DNA of 20,877 nucleotides from NCBI GenBank assembly GCA_022614735.1, contig JAKEHZ010000209.1:1-20877 (forward strand), written 5' to 3'. This DNA comes from Acidobacteriota bacterium (GTDB lineage: Bacteria; Acidobacteriota; Blastocatellia; RBC074). The notes below the pieces were generated by a model. It saw only the letters and a list, made by a program, of their open reading frames with translations, searched no databases and was not told the DNA's origin. The translations under genes and the position numbers were made by a program. Shown piece by piece: positions 1-8,082 of this stretch (its first letter is position 1; each line of letters starts with the position of its first letter).

Positions 1-197
1 AGGGTCAAGCCGGTCGGTTGAAAAATTCAACAGATAGTTTAAATTAAAGGTGTAACTATTACTTCAGGTGACCGGTTTAACCATCACTTTAGCGAAGCGC
101 TCTAAAGCTGCTGATTTTTCACGTCTTTAGTTTGAGTTTCGTTGGTTGACCTGTGATCCTGAGTTGGATTTATCTCTGATATAGAGGCAATTTTAAA

Positions 198-857
198 GTG
201 GCGCGTGATGCTTATTCCTTCATAATTCCTCTCGGTCTGTTAGGTGGATTGTGTTTATTGCTCGGTTGGTGGCTCGTTCCGGTATTCTTCTTTTTCGCAT
301 TTTTCTTCTTGCTGCTGGCTCTTTTTGTCGCATTCTTTTTTCGCGATCCCGAGCGTGAGGTTCCAACGGATGAAAAACTCGTTGTCTCTCCGGCCGATGG
401 TCACGTTGTTGTCATTAAACCATTCAAGATTCAGGATGGGCCGCAGGATGGGCCGCAGGAAGGAAATGCAGGGACACTCGTCAGCATCTTTCTCTCAATT
501 TTCGACGTCCATATTAACCGGTCTCCCCTCGCCGGCAGGATTGTCAGCACCAATTACCGTAAGGGCAAGTTTCTGATCGCCACCAAACAAAAAGCTTCTC
601 TCGAAAATGAGCAGAATGTGATAACAGTCCAAAACGAATACACAAAAGTGGTTTTTAAGCAGATTGCCGGTTTGATCGCGCGCCGTATAGTTTTCTGGAA
701 GCAGGCAGGAGATCAAGTGCAGCTCGGAGAAAGAATTGGGTTGATTAGATTCGGATCGCGTGTGGACATCATTTTGCCCTCACAAGTAACTGTTCTGGTG
801 AAGAAAGGTGAGCACGTCAAAGGAGGAATTTCGATCATCGGAAAGGTAGAGATATGA
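198..857 (+). CDS. psd: Phosphatidylserine decarboxylase proenzyme, short type
   Basis: This enzyme decarboxylates phosphatidylserine to phosphatidylethanolamine at the inner membrane, using a pyruvoyl group made by self-cleavage. At 219 aa it has the length of the short Psd class. Residues about 8-48 are very hydrophobic and rich in Phe and Leu, giving one or two membrane segments. FFRDPER follows (47-53), then SPADG (64-68) and FLSIFDVHINRSPLAG (98-113), the conserved core with catalytic Asp and His. RFGSRVD (184-190) holds the Gly186-Ser187 cleavage site; Ser187 would become the pyruvoyl group. The start is GTG with GAGG 10 nt upstream. The gene overlaps pssA by 4 bp (ATGA), so the two are probably co-translated and act in consecutive steps. 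Residues 80-87 are a duplicated DGPQ tetrapeptide in a loop. The upstream 197 bases hold no gene I can support; a TTGACC lies at 146-151 without a good -10. Confidence 0.95.
   Translation: MARDAYSFIIPLGLLGGLCLLLGWWLVPVFFFFAFFFLLLALFVAFFFRDPEREVPTDEKLVVSPADGHVVVIKPFKIQDGPQDGPQEGNAGTLVSIFLSIFDVHINRSPLAGRIVSTNYRKGKFLIATKQKASLENEQNVITVQNEYTKVVFKQIAGLIARRIVFWKQAGDQVQLGERIGLIRFGSRVDIILPSQVTVLVKKGEHVKGGISIIGKVEI
432..455 (+). repeat. 12-bp exact tandem duplication inside psd
   Basis: The 12-mer CAGGATGGGCCG occurs twice back to back (432-443 and 444-455), followed by a partial third copy. It adds four codons in frame, giving DGPQ-DGPQ in a loop between the SPADG motif and the FLSIFDVH core. This looks like replication slippage that the protein tolerates. 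Confidence 0.85.
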
Positions 858-1747
858 GTGACGAGCGGGAAGAAACTCAGGCAAATCCGCAACGACGTGG
901 GATTCGGCGTGGGATTTATATCATTCCCAGTGCTTTCACGATCGGTAATATACTCTGCGGTTTCTACGCTGTAATCAATTCCGTAAAAGGCTATCAAGCG
1001 CTCTCTGACACAGCGCACGCTGCGCAATTATTCGATAATGCAGCGCGTGCCATAGGGTTTGCTGTACTGCTCGATAGTCTTGACGGAAGAATTGCCCGAA
1101 TGACCAAGACAACCAGTGAGTTTGGTGTCGAACTTGATAGCATAGCCGACGTTCTATCTTTTGGAATCGCACCCGCTGTCCTCGCATATACATGGGGATA
1201 CGGGTCGACACACGGACTTGAGCGCCTCGCCTGGGGCGTCTCTTTCTTCTTTCTTATCTGCGGAGCGTTGCGTTTGGCGCGGTTCAACGTCACGGCCCGA
1301 GCCCCACGATTTTCAATTGGTGGAAACACGCCGAAATTGGATAAAAGATATTTCGTGGGACTACCGATCCCCGCCGCTGCCGGTATGCTTGCAGCTGTTA
1401 TCCATTTTGTTCCGCAACCTATTCCATCTTATGACTTTAACCAGGCTCAGTTTTATAGCTGGATATTGTTAGTCGCGATCGCGATTCTGGCCATATTAAT
1501 GGTGAGCACTATTCGGTATGCAAGCTTTAAAAACTTCGCCCTGAGAAGCAATAAGCCTTTTATTACTCTCCCACTGCTATCTCTTCTCGTCGCGGGAATA
1601 TGGTTCTACTCGCATTGGGTGCTTTTGGTTCTTGCCACAGTCTATGTTTCACACGGCCCGCTCTTGAAGCTATGGGGTCTCATCAATCGTCTACGACGAC
1701 CTCTGCATAAAGTTGATGACGCGGCCACTTCATCATTCGAAAATTGA
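854..1747 (+). CDS. pssA: CDP-diacylglycerol--serine O-phosphatidyltransferase
   Basis: This integral membrane enzyme joins CDP-diacylglycerol and serine to give phosphatidylserine, the substrate of the Psd encoded just upstream. The CDP-alcohol phosphatidyltransferase signature is complete: D74-x2-D77-G78-x2-A81-R82, then G91-x3-D95-x3-D99, where the Asp residues bind the two metals and CDP. An N-terminal IPSAFTIGNILCGF segment (about 24-37) is typical of the family. Several hydrophobic helices follow (about 100-135, 152-185, 195-220 and 235-265). The length of 297 aa is at the upper end of the bacterial pssA range. The ATG overlaps the psd stop codon (ATGA at 854-857), and no separate ribosome binding site is needed if translation is coupled. 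I am confident of the family; serine as acceptor is supported by the neighbour psd. Confidence 0.93.
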   Translation: MSDEREETQANPQRRGIRRGIYIIPSAFTIGNILCGFYAVINSVKGYQALSDTAHAAQLFDNAARAIGFAVLLDSLDGRIARMTKTTSEFGVELDSIADVLSFGIAPAVLAYTWGYGSTHGLERLAWGVSFFFLICGALRLARFNVTARAPRFSIGGNTPKLDKRYFVGLPIPAAAGMLAAVIHFVPQPIPSYDFNQAQFYSWILLVAIAILAILMVSTIRYASFKNFALRSNKPFITLPLLSLLVAGIWFYSHWVLLVLATVYVSHGPLLKLWGLINRLRRPLHKVDDAATSSFEN

Positions 1748-1800
1748 CTGTCAGAAGAATCACGAGGTCCTACGCACTTGTTCAGGATCAAAGTTCCCAG

Positions 1801-1824
1801 CGCACCCCTTATGAAAGGGGAGCG
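1801..1824. terminator. GC-rich hairpin between pssA and guaA, no U tract
   Basis: CCCCTT (1805-1810) pairs with AAGGGG (1815-1820) around the loop ATGA. The stem extends outward by CGC/GCG after a single A-A mismatch. It lies about 55 bp past the pssA stop and upstream of the guaA promoter, a place where a terminator is expected. No T-run follows, so either termination depends on a factor or the hairpin stabilises the 3' end of the mRNA. Confidence 0.4.
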
Positions 1825-1884
1825 AATTCGACAAACTGAGGAAACCATGCAGCGGTTTTAAATCTACGCCGACGAAACCCAATA

Positions 1885-1913
1885 TTGTTACTGATCACAC
1901 TCTCGCGTATACT
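1885..1913 (+). promoter_or_regulatory. Candidate sigma70-type promoter for guaA
   Basis: TTGTTA (1885-1890) and TATACT (1908-1913) are separated by exactly 17 bp, matching the sigma70 consensus at 4/6 and 5/6 positions. The predicted transcription start near 1920 leaves a leader of about 46 nt before guaA. The leader is too short for a purine riboswitch. Confidence 0.5.
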
Positions 1914-1966
1914 CCAGCTTACAGCCTGAGCCACATATAGAATTACATATTCCGGGGGAGTGACTC

Positions 1967-3508
1967 TTGTCAAAGTCTTTTGAACTCGTTGTCATACTTG
2001 ATTTTGGCGGACAATACACACAACTCATCGCCCGCCGAATTCGCGAGCTCGGCGTTTACTGCGAAATTCACCCGTTCAACACACCGCTAAAAGTAATTCG
2101 CGACCTGAGACCCAGAGGGATAGTCCTCTCTGGTGGACCCAGCTCGGTCTACGAGAATGGCGCCCCTCATTGCGAGCCAGGGGTATTGGAAATCGGGGTA
2201 CCGGTGCTTGGTATATGTTATGGGCTTCAACTTCTCGCCTATTTCCTGGGAGGCAGGGTTGAGCCATCGCTCCGCCGCGAATATGGCGCCGCACAGGTCA
2301 GATTGTCGGCCGAAAGTCGATTATTGTCAGGCCTGCCCGCAATATTTCCAGTCTGGATGAGTCATGGTGATCAGGTGACTGAAGCACCTCCGGGCTTTCA
2401 TGTGGTTGCCGAAACTGAAAGTGCTCTCGCCACTGTCGAGAATGTCGAGCGCAGACTCTATGGGCTACAATTTCACCCTGAGGTTGCACACACTCCCGAT
2501 GGCAAGAAGATACTTGATAACTTCCTTCGGGTAATCTGCGGATGCTCCGGTGACTGGTCTGCGTCATCATTCATTGAAGCAGCAATTGAACGAATCAAAG
2601 ATCAGATAGGTAATGGAAGAGCTGTGTGCGGGCTTTCAGGTGGAGTTGATTCGGCTGTAGCGGCTGCACTCGTCGCTCGTGCAATCGGTGACAGGCTGAC
2701 GTGTATCTTTGTCGATAACGGGCTGCTCAGGAAAGATGAATTCAAGAAGGTACTGAAGTCTTTCAATGATTTCGGGAGACTGAATGTCAAAGGAGTGGCC
2801 GCGGGAGAAAGGTTTCTCACAGCGCTTAAAGGAGAGTCGGATCCGGAGCGCAAACGAAAGATCATTGGATACGAATTCATTGATGTCTTTCAAGAGGAAG
2901 CCGCAAAGCTGGGGAAAATTGATTTTCTGGTACAGGGAACCCTCTATCCCGATGTTATTGAGTCACAGTCTGTCAAGGGGCCCTCGGCAGTTATTAAATC
3001 TCATCATAACGTGGGCGGACTTCCCGAAAAGATGCATTTGCGTTTGGTTGAGCCCCTGCGTGAACTATTCAAAGATGAAGTGCGCAATGTAGGCCGAGAA
3101 TTGAACCTCCCTGCCAGCCTGATTGAACGACAACCATTCCCGGGCCCGGGTCTGGCTGTGAGAATTATCGGTCCCGTCGATGAAGACAGGGTTAGGCTGC
3201 TACAAGAGTCTGATAACGTCGTGGAAGAAGAGATTGCTCGTGCTGGGTTGCAGAATAAGCTATGGCAGTCATTTGCAGTGCTGCTGCCAATCCAGACAGT
3301 CGGGGTGATGGGAGACCAGAGAACATATGAACGGGTAATCGCGATCAGAGCAGTCGAGAGTCTTGATGGAATGACGGCTGATTGGGCGAGATTGCCTTAT
3401 GAGGTCCTCGAGCGAATCAGCCGCAGAATAGTCAGCGAGATCAGTGGTATCAATCGGGTAGTCTATGACATCAGTTCAAAGCCGCCAAGCACCATTGAAT
3501 GGGAATAA
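1967..3508 (+). CDS. guaA: GMP synthase (glutamine-hydrolysing)
   Basis: GuaA converts XMP to GMP with ATP and glutamine, the last step of guanine nucleotide synthesis in the cytoplasm. The N-terminal class I glutamine amidotransferase domain (about 5-190) has the oxyanion loop SGGPSS (55-60), nucleophile Cys84 in GICYGLQ, and His170 and Glu172 in QFHPE. The ATP pyrophosphatase domain starts near 205, with the P-loop SGGVDS at 224-229. The C-terminal dimerisation/XMP domain contains FPGPGLAVRI and ends in the family-typical IEWE. The length of 513 aa is normal for a bacterial single-chain GuaA. The start is TTG with a strong GGGGGAG site 6 nt upstream (1954-1960); the nearby GTG at 1960 is out of frame. 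A promoter-like element sits at 1885-1913. guaB is not in the window. dnaE follows 83 bp downstream. Confidence 0.97.
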   Translation: MSKSFELVVILDFGGQYTQLIARRIRELGVYCEIHPFNTPLKVIRDLRPRGIVLSGGPSSVYENGAPHCEPGVLEIGVPVLGICYGLQLLAYFLGGRVEPSLRREYGAAQVRLSAESRLLSGLPAIFPVWMSHGDQVTEAPPGFHVVAETESALATVENVERRLYGLQFHPEVAHTPDGKKILDNFLRVICGCSGDWSASSFIEAAIERIKDQIGNGRAVCGLSGGVDSAVAAALVARAIGDRLTCIFVDNGLLRKDEFKKVLKSFNDFGRLNVKGVAAGERFLTALKGESDPERKRKIIGYEFIDVFQEEAAKLGKIDFLVQGTLYPDVIESQSVKGPSAVIKSHHNVGGLPEKMHLRLVEPLRELFKDEVRNVGRELNLPASLIERQPFPGPGLAVRIIGPVDEDRVRLLQESDNVVEEEIARAGLQNKLWQSFAVLLPIQTVGVMGDQRTYERVIAIRAVESLDGMTADWARLPYEVLERISRRIVSEISGINRVVYDISSKPPSTIEWE

Positions 3509-3537
3509 CTGAATGCTTTAAGAAGACAATTATGTAT

Positions 3538-3552
3538 GCTTAACGGTTAAGC
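3538..3552. terminator. Small inverted repeat between guaA and dnaE
   Basis: GCTTAA (3538-3543) and TTAAGC (3547-3552) form a 6-bp stem with a CGG triloop in the guaA-dnaE spacer. It is AT-rich in the stem and followed by GTTGGGTTT rather than a clean T-run. It could be a weak attenuator or terminator, or chance; read-through from guaA into dnaE stays possible. Confidence 0.25.
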
Positions 3553-3591
3553 GTTGGGTTTAATCGTCTTAAATTAAACAACTGCTTGCTT

Positions 3592-6500
3592 ATGAGTGAA
3601 AATAAACAGTTTGTTCATCTTCACCTGCACACTGATTATAGTTTGCTGGATGGAGCAATAAAGATAGGGCCATTGGCTAAGCGCGCAACTGAGCTGAAGA
3701 TGCCGGCTGTTGCGATCACAGATCACGGCAATCTCTATGGCGCACTCTCCTTTTATCACAAGATGCGAGCGGAGGGGATTAAACCAATTATTGGGATCGA
3801 GGCATACATCTCACACGGGAGCCGCCATGATAGAGGTACACTAAACCTGCAACCAGGCCAACGCGCAACCAATCACATAGTTCTGCTGGCAAAAGACCTG
3901 AAGGGATACCATAACCTCGTCAAACTTTCCTCCTTCGCCTACATAGAGGGTTTTTGGAGGAAACCGCGAATTGATCGTGAATTGTTGGCCCAATATTCCG
4001 ATGGGATTATCGGGCTTTCAGCATGCATCAGTGGAGTCCCACCATCATTGCTGCTCAGAGACAAATTCGATGAAGCTGCCAGAGCATCGCTTGAGTTTCA
4101 AGAAATCCTGGGCAAAGGGAATTTTTATCTTGAGATACAAGAGCACGGTCTTGATGCGCAGAAACGTATACGCAAGCCCATGGTCGAGTTATCCAGGAAG
4201 ACCGGTATTCCATTGGTGGCTACCAACGACTCGCACTATCTGATGGCCACCGATGTTAAAGCGCACGACACTCTGCTCTGCATCGGCACGGGAAAAACAA
4301 TTAATGACCCGAACCGCCTCACCTATGGTTCGCCAAAGTATTACTTTCGTAGTGCTGAAGAGATGTGGGAGACCTTTGGAGAAGAGCCTGAACTTCTGCT
4401 CCGGACGATGGAGATTGCGGAGAAATGCGCTCTGGAGTTTCCAAAGACCATTGACCAGGTCCCCATCTATCCGGTCCCGGACGGCTATACGGTTGATAGT
4501 TATTTTGAGAAAGTCACAAGAGATGGATTCGAAGAGAGACTTCGCGAAGTTTGGCAGCACCTACAAATGACAGGATCATTACGCCATCCTATAGTTAAAT
4601 ATCAAGATCGACTCACTCTTGAAATTGAGACTATCAAGCGCATGGGTTATTCTGGATATTTCTTGATCGTCTGGGATTTCATTCGATATGCCAGAAATAA
4701 AGGAATTCCCGTGGGACCTGGCAGAGGGTCTGTGGCTGGCAGCATCGTGGCCTATTGTCTGAAGATAACCGATATCGACCCGATTCAGTATGACTTGCTT
4801 TTTGAGCGCTTTCTCAATCCCGAACGCGTAACGATGCCTGACATCGATGTGGATTTTTGTGTGCGTGGACGTGCAGATGTGATCAACTATGTTAGTGATC
4901 TTTATGGCAGGCAGAACGTCTCACAGATAATTACTTTCGGTACGATGGCCTCTCGCGCGGTAATCAAGGATGTTGGACGCGCGCTGGAGATGCCATATGC
5001 AGATGTCGAGAAGGTCGCCAAAATGATTCCCCCTCCAGTGCGTGGCCGTAATGTCTCTATCGATGATGCCATCAAACAGAATCCAGACTTAAAGCAACTT
5101 ATAGAAAATAACGGGCAAGTAGCTGAATTGGTTGAGATTGCGCGTAAGTTAGAAGGTTGTGCGAGACACACCTCGGTACACGCGGCCGGAGTGGTCATAT
5201 CGCCCAGGCCAATCTATGAACTGGTTCCGGTTTGTAAAAGCCAAAATGATGAATTGACGACCCAGTTTGTCATGTCTGATCTCGAGAAGACCGGCATGCT
5301 AAAAATGGACTTTTTGGCTCTCACTACTCTAACCATTATTGAGGACTGTCTGAAATCGATTGAACGCGAGACCGGTCAGCGGCCAGACTTGGCACAAATT
5401 CAATTGGACGACGAAAAGACACTCAAGCTATTTGCAGATGGTTTGCTGAATGCAGTCTTTCAATTTGAGAGTTCCGGAATGGTGGAAATCTGCCGCAAGT
5501 TCAAGCCTGAGGGCTTGGAGGATTTGTCGGCCCTCAATGCGCTCTATCGTCCTGGACCGCTCGACGGTGGTATGGTCGAAGATTATATAGACCGCCGTCA
5601 CGGAAGGAAAAAGGTGCTCTACATAGTGCCCCAGATGAGAGAGATTCTCGAAAATACCTACGGAATCCTGGTCTACCAGGAGCAAATCATGGAACTCGCT
5701 CAAAAATTGGCAGGATATACACTCGGCGAAGCTGATCTCATGCGGCGTGCAATGGGGAAAAAGAAGAAGGAGGAGATGGCCCTTCATGAGGAGAAGTTTA
5801 TCAGAGGAGCAGTTGAGCGAGAAATTCCCGAGGAGAAGGCGAGGCGTATTTTCACTTTGATGGCCCAGTTTGCTGATTATGGCTTCAACCGTTCACACTC
5901 ATTCGCTTATGCCTATCTCGCATATCAAACTGCCTACTTGAAAACGCATTACCCCACGCATTTTTATGCCGCAGTGCTTTCAAATGAAATTACGAATACT
6001 GAAAAGGTGGCAAGATATGTGAGCGAGATGAAAGCCTTCGGCATTGAATTGCTGCCTCCTGACATAAACTCGAGTCATGAGGGCTTCACGCCCGTCGGCG
6101 ATGCTATTCGCTTCGGGTTGGCAGCGATAAAAGGTCTCGGATCCACAGCCGTTCAGATGATCGTAGAGGCTCGCGGAGATGGCGGTAAATTCCGCTCTAT
6201 CTTTGATTTTGCTGAACGGGTCGATCAGCGCGCCGTAAATAGACGGGTTCTGGAGTCTTTGACTAAAGCCGGGGCTTTCGATTTAATCTGCTCTCACCGT
6301 GCTTCATTGATGGCAGTTCTTGATAGAGCTATTGAATTTGGAGCGAAAGCGCAAAGGGATAAAATTTCCGGTCAGGCTGGATTATTTGCGTCTATGGGCC
6401 AATCAACTGATATCGAGATCGATGAGCCTCAAATACCACCTGTGCAACATTGGAACCGTAGGGAGTTGCTAACCTATGAAAAAGATGCGCTGGGATTTTA

Positions 6501-7101
6501 CGTTAGCGGCCACCCTCTGGAAGATTATGCAGATTCGATCCGCGGTTTGGCACAGGTAGATAGTGGGACCATAGTCGAAGCTAAACATGGCGATCATGTT
6601 GCTATGGCTGGTATCGTTGTCGATCTGAACTTCAGAACCACCAAGAGAGGAGACCGTTTTGCGCTATTTCGGCTGGAAGATCAATTTGGCTCGGTCAAGA
6701 TCGTGTGCTGGCCGGAACAGTTCAATCGCTACAAGAACGTCATCCAACCTGACGTGGCTATCCTCGTTAAGGGTCGTCTGGAACTTTCAGATGAAGGAAT
6801 AGCGACGATAATCGCTCAAGAGATCCAACAACTGGAGAGCGCGCGCGTTAATGCTGCCAGGGCAATAATCGTGAAACTGGCGGAGAATTCTGCCACTAAC
6901 CGGAATCTAAAGGCTTTCAATGAAATTGTCATCTCAAATCCTGGTAATACCCCCGTCTTCTTCGAGTTGACAACTGATGATGGCATTGTGGTTCAGCTGA
7001 GACCCAATAATCATCTTCGGTTAAACCTATCCCGGGAACTAGTTGAAAAAATCGAACATATATCGGACTCTTGGAAAGTAGAGTATAGCGTAAATAACTA
7101 G
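3592..7101 (+). CDS. dnaE: DNA polymerase III subunit alpha
   Basis: This is the replicative polymerase of the C family (1169 aa, a usual DnaE length). The N-terminal PHP domain opens with HLHLHTDYSLLDGA and keeps TDHGNLYG and ATNDSHYL, so its metal ligands look retained and residual exonuclease activity is conceivable. The polymerase core has GPGRGSVAGS and PDIDVDF, with catalytic Asp417 and Asp419, and the third Asp573 in KMDFLALTTL. The finger and beta-binding regions include YQEQIM and DYGFNRSHSFAYA. An OB fold lies at about 1003-1075, and a C-terminal module after 1090 ends in WKVEYSVNN. No DEDD proofreading domain is fused, so this is DnaE and not PolC; a separate DnaQ would be needed for that type of proofreading. 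I chose ATG 3592; an in-frame TTG lies two codons upstream, and neither has a clear ribosome binding site. The gene follows guaA and may share its transcript. Confidence 0.97.
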   Translation: MSENKQFVHLHLHTDYSLLDGAIKIGPLAKRATELKMPAVAITDHGNLYGALSFYHKMRAEGIKPIIGIEAYISHGSRHDRGTLNLQPGQRATNHIVLLAKDLKGYHNLVKLSSFAYIEGFWRKPRIDRELLAQYSDGIIGLSACISGVPPSLLLRDKFDEAARASLEFQEILGKGNFYLEIQEHGLDAQKRIRKPMVELSRKTGIPLVATNDSHYLMATDVKAHDTLLCIGTGKTINDPNRLTYGSPKYYFRSAEEMWETFGEEPELLLRTMEIAEKCALEFPKTIDQVPIYPVPDGYTVDSYFEKVTRDGFEERLREVWQHLQMTGSLRHPIVKYQDRLTLEIETIKRMGYSGYFLIVWDFIRYARNKGIPVGPGRGSVAGSIVAYCLKITDIDPIQYDLLFERFLNPERVTMPDIDVDFCVRGRADVINYVSDLYGRQNVSQIITFGTMASRAVIKDVGRALEMPYADVEKVAKMIPPPVRGRNVSIDDAIKQNPDLKQLIENNGQVAELVEIARKLEGCARHTSVHAAGVVISPRPIYELVPVCKSQNDELTTQFVMSDLEKTGMLKMDFLALTTLTIIEDCLKSIERETGQRPDLAQIQLDDEKTLKLFADGLLNAVFQFESSGMVEICRKFKPEGLEDLSALNALYRPGPLDGGMVEDYIDRRHGRKKVLYIVPQMREILENTYGILVYQEQIMELAQKLAGYTLGEADLMRRAMGKKKKEEMALHEEKFIRGAVEREIPEEKARRIFTLMAQFADYGFNRSHSFAYAYLAYQTAYLKTHYPTHFYAAVLSNEITNTEKVARYVSEMKAFGIELLPPDINSSHEGFTPVGDAIRFGLAAIKGLGSTAVQMIVEARGDGGKFRSIFDFAERVDQRAVNRRVLESLTKAGAFDLICSHRASLMAVLDRAIEFGAKAQRDKISGQAGLFASMGQSTDIEIDEPQIPPVQHWNRRELLTYEKDALGFYVSGHPLEDYADSIRGLAQVDSGTIVEAKHGDHVAMAGIVVDLNFRTTKRGDRFALFRLEDQFGSVKIVCWPEQFNRYKNVIQPDVAILVKGRLELSDEGIATIIAQEIQQLESARVNAARAIIVKLAENSATNRNLKAFNEIVISNPGNTPVFFELTTDDGIVVQLRPNNHLRLNLSRELVEKIEHISDSWKVEYSVNN

Positions 7102-7129
7102 GCAAGGGCGGTACCACCTGCTTTAAAAT

Positions 7130-7183
7130 AGTAACTGCTCAGCCTCATCGCCGCGTCAGCAGCGATGAGGCTGAGCAGTTACT
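7130..7183. terminator. 22-bp perfect stem hairpin between dnaE and accA
   Basis: Bases 7130-7151 are the exact reverse complement of 7162-7183, leaving a 10-nt loop (7152-7161). A 22-bp stem without mismatch is unusually long. It begins 28 bp after the dnaE stop and ends 19 bp before the accA start, so it would dominate RNA folding here. Only TTTA follows, so it does not look like a classical rho-independent terminator; it could be a strong terminator, an mRNA-stabilising structure, or a palindromic repeat element. Confidence 0.75.
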
Positions 7184-7202
7184 TTAGATATTAGGTAAAG
7201 CG

Positions 7203-8039
7203 ATGAATCTTGTTAAAAGTGAACGAACGAATGCTGAGCCGATGGAACGCGTTGCCTTGGCCAGGCACGATCGGCGACCATATTCTTTGGACTTCATACA
7301 ACGAATCTTTAGTGATTTCTATGAGCTTCACGGGGATCGCAAATATAGAGATGATCCGGCCATCGTTGGGGGGGTTGCCAAATTGAACGGCCGACCTGTT
7401 GCTATCATCGCTCACCAGAAGGGAAGAGATATTGGTGAAAGGCAGAAGAGAAGCTTTGGGATGCCAAAACCTGATGGTTATCGGAAAGCCCTGCGAATAA
7501 TGAAATTGGCAGAAAAATTTAACCGGCCGATCTTGACGTTTATCGACACCCCTGGAGCCTACCCGGGGATTGATGGTGAAGAGCGCGGTCAGGCTGAAGC
7601 AATAGCCGTCAATCTACGCGAAATGTCTCGTCTCCGAGTTCCTATTATCGTAACCATTACGGGTGAGGGGGGATCGGGTGGTGCTCTGGCCATCGGTGTG
7701 GGGGATGTCATCAATATATTGGAGAATGGCATCTATTCTGTCATATCTCCCGAAGGATGCGCCGCCATCTTATGGAAGGATGCCGCCATGGCCCCTCAAG
7801 CAGCCGAAAGCCTCAGATTGACTGCCAATGACCTTCTGAAGAGTAAAGTCGTGGACAATATCATCTCAGAGCCGGCGGGTGGGGCGCAAAATGACTGGGA
7901 TAAAGCTTCCGATCTGCTGGCAAAAGCCTTGATCGATTCTTTGCAAAAGTTCGAATCTATCTCTGTAGAGGAACTGCTTGTGAGAAGATTTAATAAGTTT
8001 AGGGGAATGGGTGTTTTTGAGATGAATGGAGGGAGCTAG
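7203..8039 (+). CDS. accA: Acetyl-CoA carboxylase carboxyltransferase subunit alpha
   Basis: AccA works with AccD to move the carboxyl group from carboxybiotin to acetyl-CoA, giving malonyl-CoA for fatty acid synthesis. The crotonase-like core is intact: RRPYSLDFI, DDPAIVGGVA, HQKGRD, FGMPKPDGYRKALR, FIDTPGAYPG, ERGQAEAIA, GEGGSGGALAIGVGD and VISPEGCAAILWK. The protein has 278 aa, against about 319-325 in E. coli and B. subtilis. The N-terminal helical segment that precedes the RPYTLD motif by some 70 residues in E. coli is reduced to about 25 residues here. An in-frame stop (TAG, 7185-7187) closes the frame upstream, so this is not just a wrong start. The ATG has AGG about 7 nt upstream. accD is not in the window. 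The gene stands between two long inverted repeats, and its stop codon lies inside the downstream one. Confidence 0.95.
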   Translation: MNLVKSERTNAEPMERVALARHDRRPYSLDFIQRIFSDFYELHGDRKYRDDPAIVGGVAKLNGRPVAIIAHQKGRDIGERQKRSFGMPKPDGYRKALRIMKLAEKFNRPILTFIDTPGAYPGIDGEERGQAEAIAVNLREMSRLRVPIIVTITGEGGSGGALAIGVGDVINILENGIYSVISPEGCAAILWKDAAMAPQAAESLRLTANDLLKSKVVDNIISEPAGGAQNDWDKASDLLAKALIDSLQKFESISVEELLVRRFNKFRGMGVFEMNGGS

Positions 8040-8072
8040 ATGTGATTGTCGGCGCGCCGACAATCACATCTA
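8037..8072. terminator. 36-bp perfect palindrome, bidirectional terminator between accA and ssb
   Basis: The 36 bases are a perfect palindrome (18-bp arms, centre CGCG between 8054 and 8055). As RNA it would fold into a stem of about 16 bp with a 4-nt loop on either strand. It sits exactly between the converging accA (+) and ssb (-) and contains the accA stop codon TAG (8037-8039). The symmetry suits one element ending both transcripts. No T-run flanks it on either side. Confidence 0.75.
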
Positions 8073-8082
8073 AGTGATCTAT

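Noticed and set aside
1645..1652. TGTTTCAC, half of a parS site, within pssA
   Set aside because: Only the left half matches; the right half of the palindrome is absent and the bases are explained by the coding sequence.
1914..1966. Purine riboswitch before guaA
   Set aside because: The leader after the predicted promoter is under 55 nt, and I see no three-way-junction aptamer or expression platform.
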